Origin: DATBFG01 sp036558645
Lineage (GTDB): Bacteria; Acidobacteriota; Terriglobia; Terriglobales; Acidobacteriaceae
NCBI GenBank assembly: GCA_036558645.1
Contig: DATBFG010000086.1
Location: 124,001-188,000 of the forward strand
Direction of reading: 5' to 3'
Length of the DNA: 64,000 nt
The number at the start of each line of letters is the position of its first letter. Positions within the stretch are counted from its first letter, which is position 1. The notes beneath the pieces are model-generated. The model was not told the origin of the DNA. It saw only the letters and a list, made by a program, of their open reading frames with translations, and searched no databases. Position numbers and translations under genes: made by a program. This document shows positions 32,069 through 41,654 of this stretch, one piece after another.

Positions 32069-32788
32069 ATGCGGCATTCCAAGTTATTTCCCGCGATCGT
32101 CGGCGTGGCAGCGCTCTTGATCAGCGTTGCATTTGCACAATCGAACACGCCCGCGACACAGCCCGCCCCGGCAAACAGCTTCACAACCACCAACAGCACA
32201 CAGTCGAATACGCCCACTCTGCAGGAACGTAATCCGCGTTATCGCATTGAACAGGGAGACCAGCTGTTGCTGGATTTTCGTTTCACTCCTGAGTACAACG
32301 CGAATGTCACGGTGCAGCCCGACGGCTATATCAGTTTGCGCGGCATCGGCGACATTCACGCGCAGGGGTTGACGCTACCTGAACTGAACACCGCATTAGA
32401 GAGTGCCTACTCGAAGATTCTGCACGATCCCGTCATCACGGTGACTCCCCAGGAATTTGTGCATCCGTCGTTCTCTGCAAACGGCGAAGTCGGGAAGCCC
32501 GGAAAATATGATCTGCACGGAGATACGACAGTAACGCAAGCCATCGCGATCGCGGGCGGATTCACTCCGAACGCAAAGCACTCTCAGGTAGTTTTGTTTC
32601 GCCGGGTACCCGGCGATATGGTGCAGGCCAAGGTTCTTAATGTGAAAGAGATGCTGAACTCGCGCAATCTCAGCGAGGACGTGCATCTGCAACCTGGCGA
32701 CATGCTTTACATACCCAAGAATCTGATTTCGAAGATGCAGCCGTACTTGCCGTTAAACACTTTCCGCATGACGTATCCAATTGACTAG
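32069..32788 (+). CDS. Polysaccharide export outer-membrane protein (Wza/GumB family)
   Basis: 239 residues from an ATG preceded by AGGAAGGTG. Signal peptide ending at AFAQS, then a Thr/Asn/Pro-rich spacer. Poly_export domain starts at RYRIEQGDQLLLDFRFTPEY and includes VQPDGYISLRGIGDIHAQGLTLPEL; a SLBB-like segment follows (FSANGEVGKPGKYDLHGDTTVTQAIAIAGGF). No lipobox Cys, so the protein would reach the outer membrane without a lipid anchor. It makes the outer-membrane exit for the polymer. First gene of the long plus-strand locus. Confidence 0.92.
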   Translation: MRHSKLFPAIVGVAALLISVAFAQSNTPATQPAPANSFTTTNSTQSNTPTLQERNPRYRIEQGDQLLLDFRFTPEYNANVTVQPDGYISLRGIGDIHAQGLTLPELNTALESAYSKILHDPVITVTPQEFVHPSFSANGEVGKPGKYDLHGDTTVTQAIAIAGGFTPNAKHSQVVLFRRVPGDMVQAKVLNVKEMLNSRNLSEDVHLQPGDMLYIPKNLISKMQPYLPLNTFRMTYPID

Positions 32789-32833
32789 CCGAACAGCCGA
32801 CATTGTCGGAAAAGTGAGAAAGCGAGAGCAAAA

Positions 32834-34468
32834 ATGGACGACATTCGCAACGGACACAATGGGAACGGACACAATGGAAACGGCAACGGAAACGGAAACG
32901 GTCATGCGGTATCGGAAGGACCGCGATCGATTTCTTCGAGACTGCGCGACCTGGTAGCGGTGGGTTTTCGTCGGCGTGTCCTGATGCGCCGCGCGTTTCT
33001 GGTCAGCCTCATGGGCTGCCTGTTGGCTGTGATGATCTTCGGCATCCAGTACCAGTCGGAAGTGGAGATCATGGTGAAGCGCGATACACGCGTCGAACCT
33101 TCGGCGACTCCTGATGACAGCCCGCGCCCGATTGCAGCCGGCGATTCGAACCAGACCACTCTCGAGATCAACACTGAGCAGGAGTTGTTCCTGCAATGGG
33201 ATGTTCTGGCCAAGGTCGTAGATGATTGCCCCGTGCTCTGGCAGGGACACGATAAACCTTGGACTCCGTTGGTACGCGCTGTAAAACGCGCCATCCCGGG
33301 TTACGAGCAGAAGGAAATAGGCGATGCGGCAGTGAAGTTGAGCAAGGCACTGACAATCAGCCCGATTCCCACCTCGGGGATTCTGCAGGTGCAATACTCC
33401 GCCAGCGATCCGATCGACTCGACATGCGTCATGCAATCACTGACGCGGAACTACATGGCGAAGCACCTGGCGATCAATCGTCCGCAAACGAAGTTGTATG
33501 ACTTCTTCTCGCAGCAGACAGACATGTACCAAAAGCGTCTGCAGAATGCGGAGGCTAAGCTGCTTGAGTTGGCCCGGAAGCAGGACTTGGCGTCCGCCGG
33601 CCTGCAGCGAGATCAAGCGGTGCAGCAGGAATCGAACTTCCTGGCAACGTTGCGCACGACAGAAGCGACGATCGCACAGACCAAAGAACAGATCCGCCAG
33701 TTGGAGAGCGCCAAGGCCACAACTGATCCGCGTGTGAGCACGGTTCAGCGCAGATCGGATAATGCGGCATTACTCTCCACTTTGAAGTCATCGTTGAATC
33801 AGTTAGAACTGCAGAGAAGCGACTACCTGTCGAAGTACGACCCGAGCTACCGCCTAGTACAACAGGTTGAGCAGCAGATCGCGGAGACCAAGACTGCCAT
33901 TGCCGCGCAAGAACAAGGGCAGTTGCGAGACGACACAACGGATCGAAACCCGGTCTACGCATGGGCCGACAGCGACCTGGCAAAAGCCCAGGCGTCTTTG
34001 CCGAGTCTTGAAGCACAAAGAAACGCTAACGCTCAGAACGTAGCGAAGTATACGAAGGAAGCCCTCGCCTACAACGAAGGCGAAGTGGCAGTTTCGGACC
34101 TGATGCGTGAGGTAAAGGCCGAAGAGCAGAACTACCTGCTTTACCTAGGCAAGCGCGAACAGGCGCGAATCTCCGACAAACTCGATGAAGAGCGTGTCTT
34201 GAATGTTGTGGTTGCCGAGCCGCCGACTCTACCCGCGGTTCCTACTTACTCCCCGCTGCTCCTGATCGTCGTTTGCTTCATCCTGGCAGGGTTGGTGGCG
34301 GTGGGTTCCGCTTTGACTGCCGATTACTTGGATTCGTCATTCCGCACGCCGGACGAAGTCCGGGAAGTCCTGCGTATACCGGTGTTCGCCTCAATTCCTG
34401 TGTCGGACTCTGCTACCGGTAACGGACATGATGTTTCCGTAGGCTCTATACCGAGAAACGGCCACTAG
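32834..34468 (+). CDS. Chain-length/co-polymerase protein (Wzz/GumC-type, no kinase domain)
   Basis: 544 residues. N-terminal 25 residues are an Asn-Gly-His low-complexity run. Two membrane segments (about 53-72 and 475-498) enclose a periplasmic domain with long coiled coil (about 215-330, QKRLQNAEAKLLELARKQDLA) and a GNVR-like stretch near the second segment. The cytoplasmic tail is short and also ends in Gly-Asn-Gly-His motifs. It works with the Wza-like channel and the CpsD-like protein to set chain length. The separate ATPase is the next gene, so this is a split-type PCP-2. Confidence 0.9.
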   Translation: MDDIRNGHNGNGHNGNGNGNGNGHAVSEGPRSISSRLRDLVAVGFRRRVLMRRAFLVSLMGCLLAVMIFGIQYQSEVEIMVKRDTRVEPSATPDDSPRPIAAGDSNQTTLEINTEQELFLQWDVLAKVVDDCPVLWQGHDKPWTPLVRAVKRAIPGYEQKEIGDAAVKLSKALTISPIPTSGILQVQYSASDPIDSTCVMQSLTRNYMAKHLAINRPQTKLYDFFSQQTDMYQKRLQNAEAKLLELARKQDLASAGLQRDQAVQQESNFLATLRTTEATIAQTKEQIRQLESAKATTDPRVSTVQRRSDNAALLSTLKSSLNQLELQRSDYLSKYDPSYRLVQQVEQQIAETKTAIAAQEQGQLRDDTTDRNPVYAWADSDLAKAQASLPSLEAQRNANAQNVAKYTKEALAYNEGEVAVSDLMREVKAEEQNYLLYLGKREQARISDKLDEERVLNVVVAEPPTLPAVPTYSPLLLIVVCFILAGLVAVGSALTADYLDSSFRTPDEVREVLRIPVFASIPVSDSATGNGHDVSVGSIPRNGH

Positions 34469-34533
34469 GAATCCGGCGAACCTGCCGGAGTGGCCTGCTT
34501 TCTCTTCACCAATAGGTTCAGGGAGGATCCGTC

Positions 34534-35250
34534 TTGAGTCGAACGTACGAAGTTCTTCAACAAATAGAAAGGGACCAGAGATCGCCCCTCTCTGATTCCG
34601 GGAGCAACGGCCGTGGTCCAGCATTGCCGGTAGCGGCTGGGGAAGAAGTACTGCGGTTGGTACAGCAGGTGTTTCGCACATCGGCTGAGCAGCCGCGAGT
34701 CGTGGTTTTTTCGTCTGTGGCACCGGGAGACGGTTGCACATGGGTTTGCATTAATTCAGCGCTGACCCTGGCGTCGCAGAACCCTGGATCGCTTTGCCTA
34801 GTTGACGCAAACCTGCGTTCTCCGGGTCTGCACAAGGCGTTCGGGATTGAGAATCAAAGCGGATTGTCTGACGCGTTAACCCAGTCCGGTTCCATTCGCA
34901 ATTACATCCAGCAAATCGCGGGAAGCAACTTGTGGGTTCTGCCTGCAGGTTCGGCCAACGGGGTTCAGCCGCAGCTCGTGTTTGAAACGCTGCGAGTGCG
35001 GTTGGCGGAATTGCGATCTGAATTCGAGACGGTATTGATAGATGCGCCGCCGGCGAGTCTTTATTCCGACGCTGTTCAGTTGGGACGGTTGTCGGATGGA
35101 GTCATCCTGGTACTGCAGGGAAATACCACGCGGCGGGAATCTGCGCTGAGCGTGAAAGACAGCTTTGACTCGGCGAATGTGCGGCTGTTGGGTGCAGTTT
35201 TGAACAAGCGCACGTTTCCCATTCCGCAAAACCTTTACAACCGGCTCTAG
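34534..35250 (+). CDS. CpsD/Wzc-type BY-kinase homologue with Walker A lysine missing
   Basis: 238 residues from a TTG. The fold matches bacterial tyrosine-kinase ATPases: VVVFSSVAPGDGCTWVC at the Walker A position, CLVDANLRSPGLHKAF (Walker A'), and ETVLIDAPPAS (Walker B). The P-loop Lys is Cys68 (GDGCT instead of GxGKT), and the C-terminal tyrosine cluster is absent apart from one Tyr (NLYNRL). The protein is therefore probably not an active kinase, unless the A' region compensates. It may act as a structural regulator of the chain-length protein. Starts 65 bp after that gene. Confidence 0.85.
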   Translation: MSRTYEVLQQIERDQRSPLSDSGSNGRGPALPVAAGEEVLRLVQQVFRTSAEQPRVVVFSSVAPGDGCTWVCINSALTLASQNPGSLCLVDANLRSPGLHKAFGIENQSGLSDALTQSGSIRNYIQQIAGSNLWVLPAGSANGVQPQLVFETLRVRLAELRSEFETVLIDAPPASLYSDAVQLGRLSDGVILVLQGNTTRRESALSVKDSFDSANVRLLGAVLNKRTFPIPQNLYNRL

Positions 35251-35343
35251 TCGTAAGGAGCCGCGATCGAGTTTAACTAGCAGCAACAGGCACACTTTTC
35301 CCAAAGCGGTCTGTGGACGCGATGGGACTGAGAGGGCGGAGCT

Positions 35344-35886
35344 ATGCACCTGGATGTATCGCAAGCCACTTCGGCACCCATGCAAGGCGATGGCCTGCAG
35401 TGGTTTGCGTTGCGGACGCGGTCGCGACACGAAAAAAAAGTCGCTACTGAGGTCGCGGCGAAGGGCATTTTTGCTTTCCTCCCAATCATCACGAGGAAAC
35501 ACAAGTGGAGCGACCGGTACAAAATGGTCGAGTTGCCCTTGTTTCCTTGCTACCTGTTTGTTCGAATGGATAGTTCGGCGGAGACAAGAGTTACTGTCCT
35601 GCGGACATCGGGTGCGGTTGGATTTATTGGCAACGGGGGTCGTGGGACGCCGATTCCCGACGCCCAGATCGATTCGGTGCGCAGCATTCTCGAGCAAGGG
35701 GTGGAGTTCTCCCTACATCCCTATCTCGCCATCAACCAGCGAGTGCGTATTCGCGGTGGCTCATTGGACGGTGTGGAAGGGGTGCTGTTAGCAAAAAATA
35801 CAGATCAGAGTCTGGTGGTATCGATTGACCTGATTCAACGCTCGGTGGCCATCCGCGTGAGCGGTTATCAGTTAGAACCGGCGTAG
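35344..35886 (+). CDS. NusG-like antiterminator (UpxY/RfaH type)
   Basis: 180 residues. NGN domain: LQWFALRTRSRHEKKVATEVAAKGI then RKHKWSDRYKMVELPLFPCYLFVRM, followed by LRTSGAVGFIGNGGRGTPIPDAQI and a C-terminal KOW-like segment (NQRVRIRGGSLDGVEGVLL). Specialised NusG paralogues of this sort stop premature termination in long polysaccharide operons. Unusually it is the fourth gene, not the first. It likely promotes read-through of its own operon of about 30 kb. Confidence 0.9.
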   Translation: MHLDVSQATSAPMQGDGLQWFALRTRSRHEKKVATEVAAKGIFAFLPIITRKHKWSDRYKMVELPLFPCYLFVRMDSSAETRVTVLRTSGAVGFIGNGGRGTPIPDAQIDSVRSILEQGVEFSLHPYLAINQRVRIRGGSLDGVEGVLLAKNTDQSLVVSIDLIQRSVAIRVSGYQLEPA

Positions 35887-35955
35887 GCGCTGGCAACGTA
35901 CCCGCGCAAATCTTCAACTATCAAAATTCACTGAAGGGTAAGTAGGGGGGATTGG

Positions 35956-37431
35956 ATGTCTGAAAGAGAAGAAATGAGTAACGGCACAGCTAGCCGGCCG
36001 CGAATTGCAGTTTTGGGAATGGGACACGTTGGACTTCCGACAGCGTTGGGCATGGCGGAGCTCGGCTGGGAAGTCATTGGCGCGGACGCGAATGCGGAAG
36101 CGATCGCACGCCTGCAATCGGGCGTCTGCACTTTTTATGAACCTGGACTGCAGCCCCTTCTTACCAAGCACTCCACCAACAAGAATTTCCGGCTTACCAC
36201 CGATGTTGCCGCAGCTATCAGTGCTTCAGACGTCTTGTTCATCTGCGTGGGAACTCCACAGAAGGAAAACGGCGAGGCAGATCTTACTCAAGTGGAAGGA
36301 GTCGCACGCGTCGTAGCGCGCAATCTGAATGGCTACAAACTGATCGTTGAGAAGAGTACGGTTCCGGCGATCACGGGACAGTGGATCAAGAAAACGATCG
36401 AGCGCTTCGCGCGTTCCGAATCCACGGCGAAGACGAACGGCCACCGTCCGGCAAGTGAGGAGATCAGTTTCGACGTCGCTTCCAACCCGGAGTTTCTGCA
36501 GGAAGGCAAGGCGGTGGATGACTTCTTCCGGCCGGATCGCATCGTGATCGGCGTCGAGTCAGAGCGGGCGCGAGAGTTGTTGGAAGAGATTTACAGACCG
36601 TTGAAGCGGCCTATCGTAGTCACCAATCTATGCACGGCGGAGCTGATCAAGCACGCGGCGAACGCGTTTTTGTCGACCAAGATTTCGTTCATCAACATGG
36701 TCTCTGACGTCTGCGAAGCGGTGGGGGCGGACGTCGTGCAGGTAGCGGAAGGAATCGGGCTCGATGCACGGATTGGGCCGCAGTTTCTGAAGGCCGGCAT
36801 CGGATTCGGTGGCTCCTGCTTCCCGAAGGATGTACGAGCGTTCATTCATTTGGCGGAGACCCAGGGAGTCAACGTCTCGCTGATGCACGAAGTCGAGCGG
36901 GTGAATCGTGAGCGGATCGGGATCTTCATGAAGAAATTGCGCAAGCTGCTGTGGGTCTTGCGCGATAAGAAGCTTGCGGTTCTGGGTTTGGCATTCAAGC
37001 CTGCTACCGACGACATCCGGGAAGCGCCGGCGTTGAAGATTATCGACGCACTGCTCAAAGAGGGGGCGACTCTGCGCATGTACGATCCGCAGGGCATGCC
37101 CAATACCAAGCAGGTGTTTCCGGAAGAACCGGGACGCGTAGACTACTGCGATTCAGCCTACGACGCCGCCAAAGGCGCACATGCCTTGCTGTTGCTGACA
37201 GAGTGGGATGAGTTCCGGCGGGTTGATTTCGACCGTCTTCGTGAAGAGATGGAAGTTCCCATCATTGTGGATGGGCGTAACCTGTATGACCCCGAGACTG
37301 TCCGAGAACACGGTTTTGAATACGTGTGCATAGGGCGGCCGGAAACCGAGTCAGACGCGAACATTCCGCCGAGTCAGCGCAAGAGCCATGTCGCGTTCCG
37401 CAAACCTTCGATGCGCGGAGTAATTTCCTAA
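35956..37431 (+). CDS. UDP-glucose/GDP-mannose 6-dehydrogenase family protein
   Basis: 491 residues. N-terminal Rossmann RIAVLGMGHVGLPTALGMAELG, central domain with the catalytic Cys288 in GFGGSCFPKD and the Lys of AELIKHAANAFLSTKISFIN, and the C-terminal UDP-binding part KKLAVLGLAFKPATDDIREAPAL. It oxidises a nucleotide hexose to the uronic acid with two NAD+. An insertion around residues 155-172 (SESTAKTNGHRPASEE) contains another NGH motif. Probably supplies UDP-glucuronate or a related acid sugar to the polymer. ATG preceded by a GGGGGGATTGG stretch. Confidence 0.93.
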   Translation: MSEREEMSNGTASRPRIAVLGMGHVGLPTALGMAELGWEVIGADANAEAIARLQSGVCTFYEPGLQPLLTKHSTNKNFRLTTDVAAAISASDVLFICVGTPQKENGEADLTQVEGVARVVARNLNGYKLIVEKSTVPAITGQWIKKTIERFARSESTAKTNGHRPASEEISFDVASNPEFLQEGKAVDDFFRPDRIVIGVESERARELLEEIYRPLKRPIVVTNLCTAELIKHAANAFLSTKISFINMVSDVCEAVGADVVQVAEGIGLDARIGPQFLKAGIGFGGSCFPKDVRAFIHLAETQGVNVSLMHEVERVNRERIGIFMKKLRKLLWVLRDKKLAVLGLAFKPATDDIREAPALKIIDALLKEGATLRMYDPQGMPNTKQVFPEEPGRVDYCDSAYDAAKGAHALLLLTEWDEFRRVDFDRLREEMEVPIIVDGRNLYDPETVREHGFEYVCIGRPETESDANIPPSQRKSHVAFRKPSMRGVIS

Positions 37432-37512
37432 GGCCCGTACGCCATAGTTGGAAGCTGTCTCACGCTGTAAGGCATCACGAATGCCGCTACCAGTCGACCC
37501 TCGAGAGCTTTC

Positions 37513-38955
37513 ATGAGTCACATTCGCAGGCACATTCTTGTCGAAGCGTTCAAGCTCTTCGACATCTTCCTGTTCGTCGTCTCGTTCGGACTGGCGACCC
37601 TGCCTGTCGTCCACGAGGCCCGTGTCTTCCGCGTGACGGAATTCCTGTCGATGCGCGTCAAGGTGCAGAACCTGGCGATGTTCATCGGCTTCCTGGTTCT
37701 CTGGCACGCGATTTTCAAGGCGGTCGGACTCTACGAATCAAAACGACTGAGCGGTCGTTTGTCCGAAATCAAAGACGTCCTCAAGGCGACGCTACTAGGG
37801 ACGGCTTTTCTAGGCGTATCGGGCGAACTGTTCGGAATCCAGATGGTGGACACAGTTTTTCTGGTCAACTTTCTAGTGATCAGCAGCGGCTTGACCATCA
37901 TCAGCCGCCTGCTTTTGCGGATGGCACTGGGCAGCGTACGAAGACACAACCGCAATTTGCGTCACATGCTGGTGGTCGGCAGTAACCCGCGAGCGCTGCA
38001 ATTTGTACGGAAGATTCAATCGCGACCCGAGTTGGGCTATCACGTCATCGGATTCGCTGATGAGAGCTGGCCCGGAATGCAAGTGTTTCTGAAGACCGGG
38101 TATCGAAGGGTCTGCGATCTTGAGAATTTGCCGGCATATCTTAGGCAGAGCGTGGTCGACGAAGTCATCATGGGGCTGCCGTTAAAGTCTCGCTACCAGC
38201 AGGCGTCGCGCGTTGCGGCATTGTGCGAGGAACAGGGAATCGTAGTCCGGTTCCCCTCCAGCATCTTCGACCTGAAGCTGGCAAAAACCAAGGCGTATGA
38301 GTTTGATGGCGATTCGCTCATTACGCTGTTGACTGGCGGCATGTCAGAAACCGGCTCGACAATCATTAAACGCGCCATGGATGTCATAGCATCGAGCTTC
38401 CTGATCCTGTTGCTCTCACCGGTTCTGCTGTTGGTGGCCGCATTGATCAAGCTGACCTCACCTGGTCCGGTATTCTTCGTTCAAAAGCGAATGGGATTGA
38501 ACAAGCGAGTATTCTCCATGTGCAAGTTCCGCACTATGGTTCCGGATGCGGAGCGACGCATGGCAGAAATTGCGCACCTGAACGAGGTGAGCGGCCCGGT
38601 ATTCAAGATCAAGAACGATCCACGAATTACGCCAATCGGACGGCTACTCCGGAAGACCAGTATCGACGAGCTGCCGCAGTTGTTTAATGTCTGGAAAGGC
38701 GATATGAGCCTGGTAGGCCCGCGACCTTTGCCGGTTCGCGACTACGAGGGATTTGATCAGGATTGGCAGAGGCGCCGCTTCAGTGTGCGTCCCGGAATTA
38801 CCTGCTTGTGGCAGGTTGCGGGAAGGAGTTCCATTTCGTTCGAAAAGTGGATGGAACTCGACATGGAATACATTGATCAGTGGTCGATCTGGCTCGACCT
38901 GCAGATCCTGGCCCGAACCATACCGGCAGTATTAAGGGGAACGGGCGCGGCTTGA
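37513..38955 (+). CDS. Polyprenyl-phosphate hexose-1-phosphate transferase (WcaJ/WbaP type)
   Basis: 480 residues. Four or five N-terminal membrane helices, a CoA-binding-like Rossmann domain (HNRNLRHMLVVGSNPRALQFV) and the C-terminal sugar transferase: KRAMDVIASSFLILLLSPVLL, FVQKRMGLNKRVFSMCKFRTM, KTSIDELPQLFNVWKGDMSLVGPRP and FSVRPGITCLWQVAGRS. It starts repeat-unit assembly by moving a hexose-phosphate from UDP-sugar to undecaprenyl phosphate. This long form is typical for exopolysaccharide loci. Confidence 0.94.
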   Translation: MSHIRRHILVEAFKLFDIFLFVVSFGLATLPVVHEARVFRVTEFLSMRVKVQNLAMFIGFLVLWHAIFKAVGLYESKRLSGRLSEIKDVLKATLLGTAFLGVSGELFGIQMVDTVFLVNFLVISSGLTIISRLLLRMALGSVRRHNRNLRHMLVVGSNPRALQFVRKIQSRPELGYHVIGFADESWPGMQVFLKTGYRRVCDLENLPAYLRQSVVDEVIMGLPLKSRYQQASRVAALCEEQGIVVRFPSSIFDLKLAKTKAYEFDGDSLITLLTGGMSETGSTIIKRAMDVIASSFLILLLSPVLLLVAALIKLTSPGPVFFVQKRMGLNKRVFSMCKFRTMVPDAERRMAEIAHLNEVSGPVFKIKNDPRITPIGRLLRKTSIDELPQLFNVWKGDMSLVGPRPLPVRDYEGFDQDWQRRRFSVRPGITCLWQVAGRSSISFEKWMELDMEYIDQWSIWLDLQILARTIPAVLRGTGAA

Positions 38956-39187
38956 GAAACGTAGCTGAGCGCCATCGAGCGCGTCCAAGAGATATGAATT
39001 GTGAATAAACACTCTTAACGAATCCAGCGTTTCCCTGGGTCCTCCCGCCTCGCTGTCGCGACGCCATGTTTCCGGAGGCGCCGTTACCGTACAAAATCGA
39101 TAGTGCGTGCCAGCCGTTGGGAAGAGTTGTTTCTAACGGAACCAAGTGCGAAGCCGTCGCTAGCCAAATAGAGAAAAACGAATCCAG

Positions 39188-40798
39188 ATGGCGACAAGTC
39201 AAGTACCAGAAACACCTCGAAACGTTCCCGACGCTGTGCTGGGCACCGCAACCGCGGTGGCCGATATTCCAGCGCCTAAGCAGCAGGACGTAAGCAAGCT
39301 TGCGGCCGGGGCGGGGGTTGCGCTTACGGGAAGAATTGTAGGCCGGGGATTGCTTCTCGGGATCGACGTGGCGCTGGCCCGGTTGCTCGGGCCTGCTCAG
39401 TACGGGTTCTACGTGATCGGATGGACGATTACGCGGCTCGCAACACTGCTTTCGCCGCTGGGGTTGAATGCAGGCGTCATTCGTTTTGGGGCGCGATATG
39501 GGCGCCAGGATGAGGCGCGTTTCAAAGGCGTTCTGCTTTTCTGCATTGGAGGGGCGGCTTTGGTTGCGGCCGTTTTGGGGGCAGGTTTGTTTTTTGCCGC
39601 TCCCTGGCTAGCCGGAGAGGTTTATCACAAGCCGGACTTGGCAGGGTCGTTCCGATGGTTCGCATTGGGGTTTCCGGCGGCTGCAACAGTAACGGTGGCG
39701 GCAGCCGCGACCAGAATCACACAGCGCATGAAGAGTGGGGTTATTACCGAGGATCTGAGCCAGCCAGCGATTGGTTTATCGCTGATTCTTATCCTGGTCG
39801 GAGTGTTCAAGCTTGGTATTAACGGTGCCCTGATCGCGTACCTGGTTTCTTTCCTGATGGCGGCCGTTATAGGAGCGTACTACGTAGCCAAGCTGTTCCC
39901 AGTGGTACGCAAGTCAAGCGTGAAGGCGATCTATCCGGGTAAAGACCTAATAGCGTTTTCGTTGCCGGCATCACTGACGGGCGTGCTGGGTGTGATGATC
40001 ATCTGGGTAAACCGCCTGTTTGTGGGCTACTTCCGTTCGACAAGCGAAGTCGGCATTTACCAAGTTGCGTCGCAGGTTCCTGTGACAGTGGCGCTGGTGG
40101 TCGGAGCAGTATCGGCCATTTTCTCTCCAATGGTTGCGGATTTTGCGCATCGCGGGCAGTTTGACAAGGTGCGAGAGATTTACGTCATCGGTACGAAGTG
40201 GACGCTGTACTTCAGCATGCCTGCATTGTTGCTGATGGCGCTCGCGCCGAGAGAAGTGATCACAGTACTATTTGGCGCCTCCTACGCGGATGGCGGCACA
40301 GCTCTAAAAATTCTGGCGCTCGGGCAGTTGTTTAATGCGGGCAGCGGGTGCGTGGGTACCTTGCTGGTGATGACCGGGAACCAGAAGATCACGTCAGCCC
40401 TATACGCAATTATGTTTGCGGTCAATGTGGCAATGTCGGTGCTGCTGATCCCCCGCTATGGCGTTCCCGGTGCGGCGTGGGCGACAACGCTGACCGCTTG
40501 TGGATTATTCGCGCCGGCGCTGGTTATTGCATGGCAGCGTTTGAGGATGGTGCCATGGGATGGCCGCTACTGGAAATTGTTGATGGCTACGGCAATTTCC
40601 GGCGCTGCGATGCTCATTCCGCTTCCAATGCTCAAGGTGCTGCCGCATCTATTGGTAGAAGGTTTCTTCGCGACTGTGGTTTTTTGGGGAGTGATGTTCG
40701 CCGCGGGCTTCGACGCGGAGGATCGTCACTTCATGGGTATGATCCGTGCCCGCATCAAATCCAATTTCTCCCGGAGACAAGACAGCTATGTTTCATGA
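39188..40798 (+). CDS. Lipid-linked oligosaccharide flippase (Wzx/MATE-like)
   Basis: 536 residues with about 14 membrane helices. The N-terminal KLAAGAGVALTGRIVGRGLLLGIDVALARLLGPAQYGFYVIGW is typical of polysaccharide flippases, as is GVPGAAWATTLTACG near the end. Moves undecaprenyl-linked repeat units to the periplasm. The gap of 232 bp before it is the largest within the operon and shows no gene. Its end overlaps the sulfotransferase by 11 bp. Confidence 0.9.
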   Translation: MATSQVPETPRNVPDAVLGTATAVADIPAPKQQDVSKLAAGAGVALTGRIVGRGLLLGIDVALARLLGPAQYGFYVIGWTITRLATLLSPLGLNAGVIRFGARYGRQDEARFKGVLLFCIGGAALVAAVLGAGLFFAAPWLAGEVYHKPDLAGSFRWFALGFPAAATVTVAAAATRITQRMKSGVITEDLSQPAIGLSLILILVGVFKLGINGALIAYLVSFLMAAVIGAYYVAKLFPVVRKSSVKAIYPGKDLIAFSLPASLTGVLGVMIIWVNRLFVGYFRSTSEVGIYQVASQVPVTVALVVGAVSAIFSPMVADFAHRGQFDKVREIYVIGTKWTLYFSMPALLLMALAPREVITVLFGASYADGGTALKILALGQLFNAGSGCVGTLLVMTGNQKITSALYAIMFAVNVAMSVLLIPRYGVPGAAWATTLTACGLFAPALVIAWQRLRMVPWDGRYWKLLMATAISGAAMLIPLPMLKVLPHLLVEGFFATVVFWGVMFAAGFDAEDRHFMGMIRARIKSNFSRRQDSYVS

Positions 40799-41633
40799 GC
40801 TTCGCCGCTTGCGTCATAAGGCATCGAAATCGGTTTTGCGAGGACCTCTCATCTGGTTACGTCACCGCGGCCTGGACCCGGCTGATGTGTATCTGGCTTC
40901 CTATCCGAGGTCGGGGAACACCTGGCTACGATTTCAATTGGTCGAGATCCTGGCTGGTCGTTCGGCCGAGTTCGACAATGTGAACCGGCTGATTCCAGAA
41001 ATGGGTATCCACGGCACGACGCCAACCTTGCTGCCGGGCGGCGGACGCCTAATCAAGACGCATGAACCCTATCGCTCGAACTACAAGCGCGCGGTCTACA
41101 TCTATCGCGATTTGCGCGATTGCATGCTCTCAATGCACTCCCGGGAAACAGAGTTGGGGTTGATCCATATTGACCTGGATACGTTTCTTCCGCTGTTTTT
41201 GGAAGGGCGCGCCAGCGGATTTGGCGCGTGGCAGGACCACGTAAACTCCTGGATGTCGAGCCCGCTTCCCAAGCGCGGCGATATGTGCGTCATCCGTTTT
41301 GAGGAACTGAGAAAGAGCCCGGCCGACGCGCTGGCAGAGATCACTGACTTCCTGGGAGTAAAGGTGGATCGCGGCGTAATTGAAGCGGCGGTTGCTAACA
41401 ACAGCCTCGATCGCATGAAGGAGAAAGAGAAGCGCTCACTCAATCTGCCGAAGAGCAACACCGAAGAAGGGCGCTTTGTCCGCAAGGGTGCGATCGGAGG
41501 CTGGCGTGCCCGGTTCTCAGAAGACCAGATTCGACTGGTTGATCAATTTGCCGGTCCGGTTCTGGAGCGGCTTGGATATCCGACGGCCAAGACTTTGCTA
41601 GAGGAAGTCAGCATGGATGCGATTCGCGCGTAA
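40788..41633 (+). CDS. Sulfotransferase (P-loop, PAPS-dependent)
   Basis: 281 residues. 5'-phosphosulfate loop YLASYPRSGNTWLRFQL, 3'-phosphate region AVYIYRDLRDCMLSMHSRE, and the C-terminal RKGAIGGWRARFSEDQ corresponding to the RKGxxGDW motif of cytosolic sulfotransferases. It would place sulfate on a sugar hydroxyl or lipid-linked intermediate. ATG is inside the end of wzx and preceded by CGGAGACAAG, so it is translationally coupled. A second, sequence-distinct sulfotransferase lies at 48928. No PAPS-forming genes are in view. Confidence 0.9.
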   Translation: MFHELRRLRHKASKSVLRGPLIWLRHRGLDPADVYLASYPRSGNTWLRFQLVEILAGRSAEFDNVNRLIPEMGIHGTTPTLLPGGGRLIKTHEPYRSNYKRAVYIYRDLRDCMLSMHSRETELGLIHIDLDTFLPLFLEGRASGFGAWQDHVNSWMSSPLPKRGDMCVIRFEELRKSPADALAEITDFLGVKVDRGVIEAAVANNSLDRMKEKEKRSLNLPKSNTEEGRFVRKGAIGGWRARFSEDQIRLVDQFAGPVLERLGYPTAKTLLEEVSMDAIRA

Positions 41634-41654
41634 CACCTCGATCGGAGACTAGAT

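Noticed and set aside
34534..35250. Active tyrosine autokinase
   Set aside because: Walker A Lys is Cys and the Tyr cluster is missing.
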